Source: Amphirosellinia nigrospora (lineage: Eukaryota > Ascomycota > Sordariomycetes > Xylariales > Xylariaceae). Taken from it: a DNA stretch of 64,000 nt. A program made the position numbers and the translations under genes. The notes below the pieces were generated by a model that did not search any database, was not told where the DNA came from, and saw nothing but the letters and a program-made list of their open reading frames with translations. The stretch is from assembly GCA_004123355.1 (NCBI GenBank), contig SCHM01000002.1:7227569-7291568 (forward strand). The letters are read 5' to 3'. Of this stretch, positions 13,806-27,368 are shown in pieces; position 1 is the first letter of the stretch; every line of letters starts with the position of its first letter.

Positions 13806-16800
13806 CCGAATTCTCATTCTGTATAACTAACACGTCTCTCTGGTCTAATGACCACCGACGTGAAACCATGTTAATCTTATGATGCATCGTGCGGTCACTT
13901 AACCCCGATTTTAAGAGTTTCTCAGTCGAATCAAATCATCAAGCGAATACCCCATCGGATCAATATCAGGCAGGCGCAGAAGGCATATGGGGTCATCATT
14001 TATTTTTATTTTATGTTTTGTCACGAAATCTTCACGAATTTCCGGTCTTGTCTCCACGGCGCAGACAACAAGCATGCAAAAGGTGTCAAAGGGTTCAATA
14101 ACTATAGATTGGGAGGTGATGAAAAAAATTGCTTTGTTTTGTCTTTTTTTTTTTTGGTTTTTTTTGACGAGGAGGCAGGTTCCTACTCTCAAACTGAATG
14201 GAAGCCACAGCTTCTCGGCTATGTTACGATGTTTGTTACTAGGTTTACGTTAGACTTGTTCTGAGATGGGTATGGAACTTGCACGGGCAGGGGTCAAATC
14301 TGAGCCAAAAAGAGCTCTGTTGGAAGTAATATCCGTCGGAACTTATACTGTCCTTTTTGCACCCCGGTAGGGAGGATAACAGAACTCATGCAAGCTTTCG
14401 AGGCGCTCGCCGGATTATCTCTGATTTTGATGCACTGCGTCTAAGATAGCATGGATAACAGGCTCCTGCATTTGCACCATGTCCAATAAAAGAATGTTGG
14501 CGGCTCACGCCGCAATATGATTACACCCCGCAGCTCAATCTCACGACACAAATAGTCTCGTTCATTAGTATTGTGATAGTTGTGAAAAGGCGAAGGATAC
14601 ATATGAATTCATTCCGTTTCGTGATTGTATGCGGTGGTAGCAAAAGTAATCGCCGTCATTGCAGCAAGACGTGCTGAGAACTTTTGCGTAAACTGAGACT
14701 CCAGACACTGTCCGACCCAGCACTCTGGAAATCATGTACCAATGGCGACAAGCGAACCCCAGAAATTGGGGTAAGGTCTCATTCCCTATGCGCCAAGAAG
14801 ATCTACGGAGCAATGAGGATGCATTCTAGCTTGTTAGTTACAAGGGATCGAACAAGGACCACCATAACTTCCGCATGGCGACGTTGCAGTACAACAGGTA
14901 GGTCCGTTTTAGCTCCAAAGTCGGGACAGCACACTATGACTACAATAGTTTCATCTTTTACGTACCTAGACAAGAGACATCCTTTACTCTACCCACAGTC
15001 TACCCCCAATGAAACAGTTTGGCATGATTGGCTTCGTCATCCCATAGCCAGAAATGTAGAATTGAGACTCGCAAGTGTCATGACTACTATACTATGTCGC
15101 AAGGTGGTCTTGAGGTGATATATCAAGCTCTCTATAGTACTCCAACACCATGCTAACTTGGTTCATTCCAATACATTAGATAGACGGCGCTGCACCGGGG
15201 ATAAAGTGTTACTCGGAAGCACGGCAAAGTCTCTTCAAGAGTCAAGAGCTGGGTGCTGGCTGTCTCCGTCCCGCTGCTCACATGATGCTCGTCTGGCCGG
15301 TGTCTCCAACCGCCCGGCACATCCTTGTCTGCCTGTGCCTTTCGTATTTATGATGGTCCAGCATTCGCGCGTGACAAGCTGGCATGGTCCGTCGATGCCG
15401 TTAGGTGCCAGGATGTCCATTTCAGACCAGACGGTGACCTAACAACAGAGGGTAGCGTGGTAGGTGCTGACAAGGTTCGCTGCAAGTGCGATGAGAGGCA
15501 TTAATACACACATGTAGCATGTCTCCAGGTTCATCGCGTCACCCAAGTATTCTCAGGTATATCTTGTACCCAACTCAGCCAGGTACACACAGGTACCATC
15601 TATACACCCAGGTTAAAAGCCATTCCGGATTTAGTAACACGCGATAGCGCCCCAAAGCTGCTAGCAAGTACCCCTCCCCTAGACTAGATACATACATAGT
15701 ACAGTCTTACACCTTGGCTTCGGCTTTCTTACACACACGCTGTCTGGAGCATGTATGTATGCTGTGGTGATTGTCGCAAGGATCACGATACTATGTACTG
15801 CGTAACCGAGCTGACTGACCTCGGTGAATAAGCCACTGACATGGACGGCACGTACATGAAAAAGCAAAACCTAGTGAACGGTGTGGTCTCACAAGCCAGG
15901 GGAAATCTACCTTGCTTATCATTGTGGCTCGCCAGGAGCCAATGGTGTTGGTCACGTACCTCGCTGGGGTGGATGATGATGACATTGATGGCACTGATTC
16001 ATAGGCGATATTGTTAAAATAGGTACAATCGTTTGGGTAGTTGGGTTAACCTACTGGGTAGTTACCTTAGTTAGAAAGGGGGTCGGCCCGCTACCGATAC
16101 CGCTCCACTTCACCCCATCCACAGTCTACAAACTTACACTAGGTAGTACCAGGTATGTATGTACATACTTCCCTTCCACATCCACCCACACATGCATCCA
16201 AGCTCTTACACCCGCACCCGCACCACCAGAGCACACAGCACTCCACCCCAATCTTACCCATCAGGCTGCCCTAAGAGCCGGCCCTGTGGTGTAGTTACTA
16301 AGTAGTTATACGCACTTACATACACGTTGCCTTACGAGTTTGTTGGGAGGGTGACACTCGACGTCAAAGTGTGCCGGGACCATCCCGACCTAGCACAGCA
16401 TACACACCGTTACCTCAGATGGGGACCTACGACGTCGATATTTCCAATGAAGGAATACCCAAGTCGTTTCTCTATCTCGGCAGCCAATAGCGTAGGTGCC
16501 ATGATCCCGCATGATCCCGGAACCACGTTGTCGGGTTCGTTCGCACCCTCCCCGGTTAGCCATTGGCACACCCCCTTTCCTTATCACTCGCCTAGGCTTG
16601 TATTCGCTCATCCGGAGCAATTCAACACCTGGGTTGAGAATTTCTTACAACTGTGTTCCTGGTATGTACTGTATCATAACGTAGCCCCAGTACTTGCTTA
16701 CGCGCAACTGCAATATCAGTTGGAGCACTTAGTTGTTGCATGTTTATGCAGGGCCGAGTCACTGTGCCAAACCCGCAAATATTGATTCTTTATTGGCCGG

Positions 16801-17159
16801 CTCTCGAAGCCATAAGCAAAAGTGGCCTCGTAACCTTGTTGACGGCCAAGTGTCCCGGATCCGTTTCCTCGCTTACAACGCCTTGCCAGGCTTGTCCACA
16901 GGAATGCGCGATACGCTCTCTGCTTATGGCGCAATACGCTGCATTAAACGCTCCGAGAGCCTCCTGTCAGCTTTGCGTTAGACCCCCGGGCATAATATAG
17001 GCTCTTGGTGTCTCTTTACTTAGATATCTGGCGAGGTACAGGTCCTTACCGAGGTGCTTGCCGGTTCTTTTTACAATATCACGTCGGCAAAGCATTGTGC
17101 GCTCAACAGGACCCTTGTAGTTGCCATAGATACCCCAGTTATACCTAAAATAGTGATTT
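13806..17159. other. No recognisable gene between the PLC and the transposon nest
   Basis: Frames up to about 150 codons occur (for example 14,684-15,118 and 16,327-16,785, both +), but none shows a domain I know. T-runs lie near 14,147-14,165. TAGGTA-type motifs recur around 15,540-15,610 and 16,010-16,160. Base composition is normal right up to the first LTR, with no sign of RIP. Confidence 0.5.
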
Positions 17160-17446
17160 TGTTGCAATTGCAGTATTATCTACGTACGGAGTTAACACAT
17201 CGGTATTAACTGCGTACGATAGCTAATCATTAATTGTAGCATTAGCTGTTCGCGCGACAAAGTTGGGCTAATATGTCCGCCCGATTCGGTTGTACGGTAT
17301 GCTGCGGCAAAATTTTTTTTGCATAAAAAAATTCTCCGCACGAAAGCCTAGCTTTCGTACGAATAGTTAAAAAAATAGATCGATATATATAAATATTTAT
17401 TTTATTTTTTATTATGTACGATATTATATTTTTTAGTTATTTAATA
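17160..17446 (+). repeat. 5' LTR of element 1
   Basis: It begins TGTTGCAATTGCAG. It aligns with 39,701-39,987 over its full 287 bp and with the reverse complement of 24,449-24,680. The first roughly 220 bp keep their G and C, while the last roughly 60 bp are converted to A/T (for example TTAGTTATTTAATA where the 3' LTR has CTAGCCACCCAACA). Confidence 0.92.
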
Positions 17447-19863
17447 TTAATTAATATTTTTAGCTAAAAAATATAAATTAATAAAAATAAAAACAGAATT
17501 TTAATTTAGTTATATAAACTATGTTTTTTATATTATATTTTAGTTTTTTTAATATTACGCTAATAAAAAAAAAATTAATTATTTTAATATATTTTAGCGT
17601 TATATTTTTATATAAAAGTTTAATTAATAATGTATAATTATATTATTTTTTAATTATTATATATAAACTATATAAAAGTTCGTAATATAATTTAATAATT
17701 TTTTTGTCCGTAATATTTTCGAATATAATAAATAATAATAATTAATTATATAATAGCTAATATAACAAACATATAAAAATACTATATTTTTTAAAGAATA
17801 ATTAAAGCAGCTAAAATAGCTTTTTATTTTTTTAGCTAATATTTTATATAAAATTATATTTAAAAAAATCGCTTAAAAAATTAATATATTTTTAAGCTTT
17901 ATACGAAAAACTATTAACTTTTATATATATAAATACTTTATAAAGCTATTAAATAGTTATTATAAAAAAAATTAATATATAAATAATATATTATATATAA
18001 AATATAATTAATTATTATATAATTTAAAAATTTTTTAAAAAATATTAATAAAAAACTTTAAATTAATAAAACTTAAAATATTTAATAAAATTAATATTTA
18101 AATTATTAAAAAAATTTATAGCGCTTTTTATATAATAAACGTTTTAGATTAAAAACTTATAAAATAGTTAAAAAAAAACTATATTATATAATTTATAAAA
18201 AATAAATATATTTTAATATATAAATTTTAAATTCTTATATAATTATTTTAAATAATATTTATATTTTTAATATTAAATTAATAATTTTAAAATTAGTAAA
18301 GTTTTTTATACGATAAAATAACTTTATAATTTTTTTTTTAAATAAAAAAACAAATAAAAAAAAAAAAAAAAATAAACAAAAAAATAACCGCGAAACAACC
18401 TATATATATAACTAAAAGCTAGCTTTTTAACTTTAAATAATAAAATATCGTACGAAAATAAAATACTAAAAATAAAATTCTAAAAACTTTTTATAATTAT
18501 AAAACGTTATTTATTATTATTTTAGTTAATAATTTATTTTTTATATAAATAAAAAATATATTATATTTTTAACGTAAAATAAAATATTTAATTTTTTAAA
18601 AAATTTTTTAAACTTTAAAATAATTTATTTATTATATAATATTAAATATAAAAAATTTTTATTTAAAATTTAGATCTTTTTATATATAATATTTAAAATA
18701 AAGCTATTTTATCCGCGAAATATTAAATTTTTTTAAAAACTTAGTAAAAAAAAAAAATTATTTTAAAAAACTATAAATTTTATAATAAAATATAATAGTT
18801 TATTAATTATTATTATAAGCTTAAAATTATAAAAAATTAGTTTTATATTATATTTTTATAATATTAACTAATTATATAAAAAATTATATATATATTATAT
18901 TAGCTTTAATTATATATAAAAAAAATATATAATATTATAAACTTATATTTTAATATAATTATAAACTATAATTAATATTAAACTAATTAAACTAATATTA
19001 TTTTTATATAAATATATAAATAAAAAAAAACTTATTTTTATATAAAATATTAAAAATTATAATTAATAAACTATTTAAAGCTTAAAAAATATTTAAAGCA
19101 AAATATTTAAAAAAAATTTATTTAAGTATAATTATTATACGCGCGTATAAAAGTATCTTAGAATTTAAAATAATATTTATTTTTAAAAACTTATATACGA
19201 AAAATTTTTTTTAAATTTTTATTTATATTTCTAGGTTAAAAAAACCTAATAATTTAATATTTTATATAAAAAAAAAAATTTTACTATATAAATTAATAGT
19301 ATAACTAAATTAATTATTATTTTATATAATATAAAATATTATATAATATTTTAAAAATCTTTAGAAATAATATATTAATTAAAATTATATAAATAGCTAT
19401 TTTTTAAAAAACTTATGTATAAATAAAAAATGTTTTATTTACTAAAAAAAAAGTATTAATTAATTAACTATATTTTTTAAAAGAAATTTCGTATAAAAAA
19501 CTAATATTTTAATACGTATGAAATAATATTTAAAAATAAACTAATTTTTAAAAAATTTTTAACTTATTTAACTAAATATAAAAACTATTTAAATATATAT
19601 AATAAAAAAAAAAAAAATTTAAATATAAAATAAAAACGTTATATAATATATTATAAATAACGTATTTATATATTATATAATAAAAAAAAATATCTAGTTA
19701 ATAATTAAACTAGTTATTTAATTTATTTATATTTAATAATTAATATTATATAAAATATTAAAGTATTATTTAAAATATAAAAGCTTTAAAATTTTTATTA
19801 TAAAAAACTATAAATAAAAGTTTATATTAAGAAAACTTAAAAGCTAAAATTATTTAAACTTTT

Positions 19864-20127
19864 AGTTATAAATCTGCAAGCTTTAGTGGCTATGCCCTAT
19901 TACTAGCCATAGCACCTATAATCTTTACTTGTAATGACTGCTATTCGTAGTAAATATAGTACAATAAATGAAGGCAAGTATTAGCAGTAAATATAGCTAC
20001 TTGCGAGTATTTAAGCAGCTATTTATAACGTAGATTTAGATCTTTTTTTTTTTTTTTTTTATAGATTTTATATATAATATACTATATATACTAAAGCTTT
20101 GTTTTTTCGAATATATAAAGCGTAACT
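19864..20127 (+). repeat. 5' LTR of element 2
   Basis: This 264-bp copy matches 26,544-26,810. Shared landmarks are TAACGTAGATTTAGATCTTTTTT and the terminal GCGTAACT. It retains some CpT and CpG cytosines but few CpA, as expected after RIP. Confidence 0.85.
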
Positions 20128-23100
20128 ATTTATAAAATATTTAAAATACTATAAAATATTAAAACTATTTTTATAATATTTTTTAACTAAACTAAATAAT
20201 TAATTTAATTTAAAAATATTAAAATATAAAAAAAAACTAAAATAATAAGCGTATATAGCCGTATATACTAAAGCTTTTATTAATATTTCGGACTTATTTG
20301 CTTTAAATATTTAAAATAATAAATTTTTTATAATAAAATTTTAATAAATAATAAAAAATATATTTATTTTAGCTTTTTTAACTACGTAAAAATTATAATA
20401 GCGGGCTATAAAAGCTAACTATTTTTAATTAATTTAGTATAATAGTTTTATAGCACTATTAATAACTATATATTTAAAAAATAAAAATTTAATATAAATA
20501 TTACCGGCTTTAATCGGACGGTTTAATATTTAGCCGGCGATTATATAAAATTATAAATAAAAAACGCTAACCTAGCTTTTATTTTAAACTAATAATATAT
20601 TATAATAAAATAATCTAGCTTAGCTTTAATAAAAATATAAACTAAATTAATATAAATAATATATATAAAAACTTTATTATTATTTTTTAAAAATAAAAAT
20701 ATACGTTTTTTAATAATAGCTTATCGTTATTTTATTATTAACTTATATATATTTGCTAAAAATTAAATAAATAAAATAAAGTTTTATTTAATTAAATAAA
20801 AATAAAATAAAATTATTATTTTTATATAAAATATATATTATATTAGTATATATTATTAATATTTTTTAATTTATAACTAAAAATAATTTTAGCTAATAAC
20901 GAACTAATTAATAAATTATTAATTAATTATTAAATAAACTATAAAAAATAACTAATAATATAATTATGCTTAAAATAATTTAAATATTTCGAACTAATAA
21001 ATAGTTAACTTATTAATTATTATAAAATAACTTTTATTTTATTAAATAATAATAAAAATAATTAATATATAGCTAAAATATTAATATTTATTTTTTATAA
21101 TAATATAATTAAAAATAAACTTAAATTTAAAATATAAATTTAAGCTATAAAATCGCTTTAAATTTAACGCTAATTAATTTATAATAATATAGCTAAAATA
21201 GTTAATATTAAAACTTATATTAAAAGTTATATAGCTAACGATTTTTTTTTTATTTTTTATCCGATTATTTTAACGTATTTATTAATTTAAAATTATTTTA
21301 AAATATTTTAAAAAAATTTATATTAACGTTAATTATAAAAAAAAACTAAAATTAATTTTTAATTATTTAGTTTTAATTAATATATATTAGCTAAATTTTT
21401 TAAGTTTTAAATTATTTTATTTATTTAATTAATAAAACTAAATTTAATAAAACTAAATAAAAAAAAAATTTAAAAACAAGTTTTTTTTAACTAATAATTA
21501 AAGCTATATTAAAATATTTAAAAAAAATATTAATTAATTTATACAAAATATTATTTTTAAATAGTTTATTATTTAATAATAACTAATTATAAACGAAATA
21601 AAATTTATAAAAAAAAACGTAAAAATTTATTATTATAATTTTTATTTTTTTTTTTATTTTTATTTAAATAATTTTTCGTTTTATTTTAAAACTAAATAAT
21701 AATAATAATAATTTTGCTCGATTATTTAAGCTTAACGCTAATAAAATATAATAATTAATTTTTAATAATAAATATTTTAACTATTATTAATAAAAATATA
21801 TTTCAAAAAAATATTTTTTAAAAAATTAAACTTTAATAAATAAAAAATTTAAATCGCTATTATTTTAACTATATATAATATATTAAATATTAAACTAGTT
21901 AATATATAAAAAATAAACTTATAATAAATATAAAAAAAAAAAATAATTTTAAAAAAAATAGCTTTTTTTTAAAAAAAATATTTTTAAAAATATTATTAAT
22001 TATAAAATAAATTTAATAAAAAAATATTTAAATAAAAACTTTTATTATATATTTATATTTTTATAATAATAAATTTTTTTAACTATAAATAATTTTTTTA
22101 AAAATATAAAAATAAATATATATATAAATATAAACTAATAATTTATAAAAAAATTATTAAACTATTTAATTTTATTATTATTATAAACTTTTTATTAAAA
22201 AAATTATAAAATATAATAATAAAAATAAAAAAAATATTAATTAAACTTTTTATTATTATTAAAAATATATAAAAAAACTTTTAAAAATAAGCTTATAATT
22301 ATTATTAATTTAATTTATAATATAATTTTAAATAAACTATAGTTTAAATATTATAATATTTTATTAAATTATTAATAAAACTATTTAATATTTTATTTTA
22401 TTATTATTTTTAATTATAATATAAAATATTATTTAATAATAAATAAAATAAATATATAATTATAATATTTAGCTTATTAATTTAATATTAATTAATATAA
22501 CTATAATTTTAAAATCGAAAAAATATAACGTTAATAATAATAAAAAAAATAAAATAATATTTAAATATATAAAACTAAAAATATTTATTTTAAAATATAA
22601 TAATTTAATATAAAAAGATTTTAATAAAAAAAGCAAATAATATTTAATTAATTTTTATTAAAACTTATTTTTAAAAAATATAAGCTATATTTTTTATAAA
22701 AAATATAATTTTAATTTTTATTTAAAAATTTAATAAAAAAAGTTTTTATTATATAAAATAAAATAATATTAGCTAATATAAAAAAAAATTAATAACTAAA
22801 ATATTTAGCTTAAATATAACTATTTTTAATATAATAATAAAAAAAAACTAAATAAAAAATATTATATTATTAATATTAATAAAATTAATAAAATAATTAG
22901 AAAATTAAAAAAAACAAAAATAATTTCTTAAAAAAAAAATAAAAAATTAAAACAAAAAGCGTAAAAAAAATATTTAAAAAATATTAAAACTTAATACGTA
23001 TTTTTAGCTAAATAAACTTTAATATATTATTATTATACTATTTATAAATAAACTATAAAATAAAGTTTTTTAAAAATAAATTTAAAGCTAATTTAAATTA

Positions 23101-24448
23101 TAGCTTTTTATATAAAATATTATTAAATAAATTAAAAGCTATATAAAAATTCTTAGTTAAAAATTTATATAAAAGCTTTATTAAATTTAATAATATTTTA
23201 TATAGTATATTTATTTTATTTATAAAAAAAACAAATAATAAATTTTATTTTTATATAAATTATTATAAATTAAATAAAATTATAAAAAAAATTAATATTT
23301 GCTTTTTTTATTAAAAAAACTTTAGCCCGTATTATTAAAACGAAAATTTTTACCCGATTTAATATATAATAAATATTTAATTATATTTATATATTATTTA
23401 AAATAAAAATTATATAACGTTTTATATAAAATATAATACGTATTAATTATTAATATTATTATTTAGTTTTATTAATAAACTTTTAACGTTTTAGCAATAT
23501 ATTAATAATATATTATTTAATTTTTTAAACAATTTTTATAATATATATTAATAACGTTATTATTTATTTAAAAATAATAAAAAAATATATTATTTATATA
23601 TATTATATATTAAAATAATAATTTAAGCTAAATTATAAATTAATTTAAAAAAATTTAAATTTTACGTTATTAAAACTAAGTTTTTAAGTTATATTATTAA
23701 TATTAAAAAAATTCGAATAAACTTTACTAAAATTAACGCTATATTAAAATAAAAAACTTTTATATTAATTAAAAATATATAATTTTTTTAGGATTTTATA
23801 ATTTTTATTATAACTTTATTAATATTTAAAGTTATATTATTATGTTTTTAAACTAATTAATATAAAAAAGCATACTTTTTATATAAACTAAAAAATATAA
23901 AAAATTATTCTATTAATTTAAAAAAGCTTTAATATATTTTTTTTTATTAAAATATTTTAATTACGATTTATTAATAAAATTAAAACCGATTTTTTTAATA
24001 GTGTTAGCTTTAGTATATTATTATAACTATATAATAAAACTTAATATTTTATAGCGTATTTTTCGAAAATATTTTATAATATTAAATTAAACTATAATAT
24101 TTATAATAAAAAATTATTAATAGTTTACTATATTTTAAAAAATAAAAACTTAAACTAATTAATAGTTATAATAAGCTTTTTTTAGTATTTATTAATAATT
24201 AAATATTAAAGTTTTTTAGCGAAAAATAATATTTTAACTTAAAATAAGCTAAATAAATTAACTTTTTTTTAAAATATAACTTTTTAATATTATATTATTC
24301 CGGAAAAAATAATATATTAGCTAACGCTTTATTATAAAAATAAAAAAACCTAACAATATAAAAAGCTAAAAAAAAAACATAATATTATTTTATAATATTC
24401 TAGCTAATAAATAATATATATAATTAATTTTTACTTAAATAAAGTTAT

Positions 24449-24680
24449 TGTTAAGTAGCTAAAAGGTATAATATTATACGTAATAATAAGTAAAATAAAT
24501 ATTTATATATATCGATTTATTTTTTTTAATTATTCGTACGAAAATTAGGCCTTCGTGCGGAGAATTCTTTTATACGAAAAGAATTCTGCTGCGGCACACC
24601 GCACAACCGAATCGGGCGGACATACTAGCCCGATTTTATTATACGAACAGCTAATAGTAGATAATACTGCAATTATAACA
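24449..24680 (-). repeat. Solo LTR of the element 1 family, inverted, with its own target duplication
   Basis: On the minus strand it starts TGTTATAATTGCAG and ends ACTTAACA, matching both ends of the element 1 LTR. It is flanked by GTTAT at 24,444-24,448 and 24,681-24,685, a 5-bp target duplication. It is 232 bp rather than 287 bp, missing about 55 bp after its first 25 bp. It keeps much GC compared with the surrounding DNA. Confidence 0.88.
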
Positions 24681-26543
24681 GTTATACTAAATAAATTCTA
24701 TCGAAATATATAACAAACTAAATACTTTTATAAAACTATAATTAATCGAGCAAATTTTTAAAAAAACCATAAAAACATAAATATAAAAATTTACCGCTAA
24801 CAAATAAAAAATAATAAACTAAAAAACCTATAAAAACTAAAAAACAGATTAACTATATTTTACGGACACTTAATTATCTTTAATTTTTTATATTTAAAAA
24901 TACGCTTTATTAAAAAATATACTATAAAATATTTACTATATATTTTAGCAAAAATAAAACGCGTAAATTTATTGCCGAACGTTACTAGTAGCTTAAACTA
25001 AATAAAAATTATAATCGTTATATAATAAACTATATAAAGTATAAACTTATTAAAATACTTAAAATAAAATTTTTAGTAAACTTATACCCTTTTTAATATT
25101 TAAGCATATATAGCGCTATTTTATTATTAATTTTAAGTAAATATTTAAAAATAAATATAAATATAATAATATATTAATTATAATAAACCGCTTAAATAAA
25201 TAAATATAAATTATATTTTATACTATAAAAATAACTACAAAAAACGCTACTAAAATATACTATAAAAAACCCTTCTAAATCTTTAAAATATTTATAACCG
25301 TAATATTAAACCATAAACTTTAGTTTATTTCCGCTTTTATAAATAAGCTATATAAGCTAATAAGTATAAAAATATACTAGCTATTATAAAATATTATAAA
25401 ACTATAAAACAAATAAAAATTATAAATAAATATATTAACTAAAAATTATAACTATATATAAATTATTACTAAAATAACTAGTTTAAATATATATTTATTA
25501 TAAATTACGCTTAAGCGTTAATTTTTTATACTTTAATAAAGTTATTATTTTATAAAGTTAAAATAAATTTTTTAATATTATTTAATTTTAACTAAAAAAA
25601 TTAGACTATAAATAAAAAGCTATAAAAACTTTTAAAAAAAAAAAACAATTTAAATAAATATATAAAAAAAAAATAAAAAATAGCATAGTTCGTTAAATTA
25701 GCTAAAAAAACTTATAATATATTTAAAAATATATAATTAATTAAGCTAATAAAAGTTAACGTAAACTTAATTTTAATATAAAAAACTATATATTAATTTT
25801 AAAAAAAAAAAGTTTTAAAAAACAAACTGTTTATCGGATAAGCTAGATTTTTTTATAATATAATAAAAGTTTAAAATATATAAAAAAAACAGAAATATTT
25901 TTATACTAAATATTTTTTTAATTTAAAAATATTAAATCGTTATTATATAAATTAACTATAAAAATACTCTAATAATTTATTATTAAGTTAAAAAGCAAAA
26001 AACTTAAAAAAAAAATAATAAAACCTAAAAGTAAAAAAAAATTTACTATTAAAAAAATATAAATATTTCGATTTTACTATTAAAAATTATAATATTAAAT
26101 AAATTAAAAAAGTTAAAACCTTAATAATACATAATACTTAGCAAAAAACTTTAAAAATAATATAAAAATATTAAAGAACTTTTATAATATAAACCTTAAT
26201 TTAGTTAAACCTTTAGTAAAACTATAAATATAGCTAAAAATAGCGCAAAAAAACAAATTTAATAAGCTATATCTAAACGATAATAAAGCTATAATATAAA
26301 AGAAAAAATAACGCAAAAAAAAAACGCGTAAATAAAAAAATATATAAGTATTATATATGCTTAAATATTATATTAAGTAAAAAAAACTTTAAGCAACGTA
26401 TAAAAAACTAATATAATAATTTAACAGTATAAAAGCTTTATAAAAAATTATATTAATAAAAACCTAAAATAATCCTTTTTTTCGCTAAAAAGCAGTCGTA
26501 ATTTTAACCCTAGTTAAATTATTTTTTTTTTTAAAAAAGGGGT

Positions 26544-26810
26544 AGTTACAAATCTACAAACTTTAGTAGCTATGCCTTACTACTAGCTATAGCACCCGTA
26601 ATCTCTACTTATAATAACTACCATTCGTAGTAAATATAATGCAGTGAATAAAAGCAAGCATTAGTAATAAATACAGCTACCCCGCAAGTATTTAAACAGC
26701 TGCTTATAACGTAGATTTAGATCTTTTTTCCTTCTTACTTTATCTATAGATTTTATATATAATATTATATATGCTAGAGCCTTGTTTTTTCAAGTGTGTG
26801 AAGCGTAACT
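26544..26810 (+). repeat. 3' LTR of element 2
   Basis: This 267-bp copy is less AT-converted than the 5' LTR. It starts AGTTACAAATCTAC after the AAAAAAGGGGT tract and ends GCGTAACT. The next base begins another repeat, AGTTATAGAG, rather than the expected target duplication. Confidence 0.85.
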
Positions 26811-27368
26811 AGTTATAGAGTACGCAGCCTAGCCTTGACCTATGGCTAGCAGGTATCCGTAATCTATATAGTCCACTATAGAAGCCCAAGCCTCCACCTT
26901 ATTAACTTCACGTTCCTTTTGCCCTGTCATAAAGAAGCTTAGCGCAGTAGGGTAGTAGCCAACTAGCTAGGTTATAACTTTAACCAAGGTATAAGTTGCA
27001 GGTTTGAGCCCCGCGGCCGGCAAAAAGTAGTCCGTCGCTTTTTCCGAACGTCTTATATGGTACGCGTGCAGTAGATGCTGGCGCGCTTGCACAAACCTAC
27101 TCCAAGGTCCTTGATCGCGCTTAATGCCCACGAACTACCCGCAGTAGAACCAGGGGGGTAAATCCAAGGCCGAACCCTTAGCTAAAAATAAAGGGGAGTA
27201 GTTACGGAGTACGCAGCCTAGCCCTAACCTATAGCTAGCAGGTATCCGTAATCCATATAGTCCACTATAGAAGCCCAAGCTTCTACCTTGTTAACTTCAC
27301 GTTCTTTTTGCCCTGTTACAAGGAAGCTTAGCGTAATGGGGTAGTGGCCAACTAGCTGGGTTGTAACT
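26811..27368 (+). mobile_element. TRIM-like element with 169-bp terminal direct repeats and Pol III-type boxes
   Basis: Terminal direct repeats at 26,811-26,979 and 27,200-27,368 are each 169 bp and begin AGTTAT/AGTTAC and end ATAACT/GTAACT. They enclose 220 bp. A purine-rich tract (about 27,186-27,199, AAATAAAGGGGAGT) precedes the 3' repeat, as a polypurine tract would. The sizes fit a terminal-repeat retrotransposon in miniature. An A-box-like TAGCGCAGTAGG (26,940-26,951) and a B-box-like GGTTTGAGCCC (27,001-27,011) suggest a tRNA-derived part, although no complete tRNA fold closes. It is far less RIP-mutated than its surroundings, consistent with a short repeat escaping RIP. Confidence 0.7.

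Larger units (their letters stand above)
19864..27368 (+). mobile_element. Nested LTR retrotransposon (element 2), RIP-mutated
   Basis: Its direct LTRs are 19,864-20,127 and 26,544-26,810, both starting AGTTA and ending GTAACT. A purine tract AAAAAAGGGG (26,533-26,542) lies one base upstream of the 3' LTR, supporting plus orientation. The five bases before the 5' LTR (CTTTT, 19,859-19,863) recur at 27,369-27,373. That is not directly after the 3' LTR but after an adjoining TRIM-like element, so the insertion unit appears to be the whole 19,864-27,368 stretch (about 7.5 kb). A solo LTR of the element 1 family sits inside. No coding motif is legible. Confidence 0.8.
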
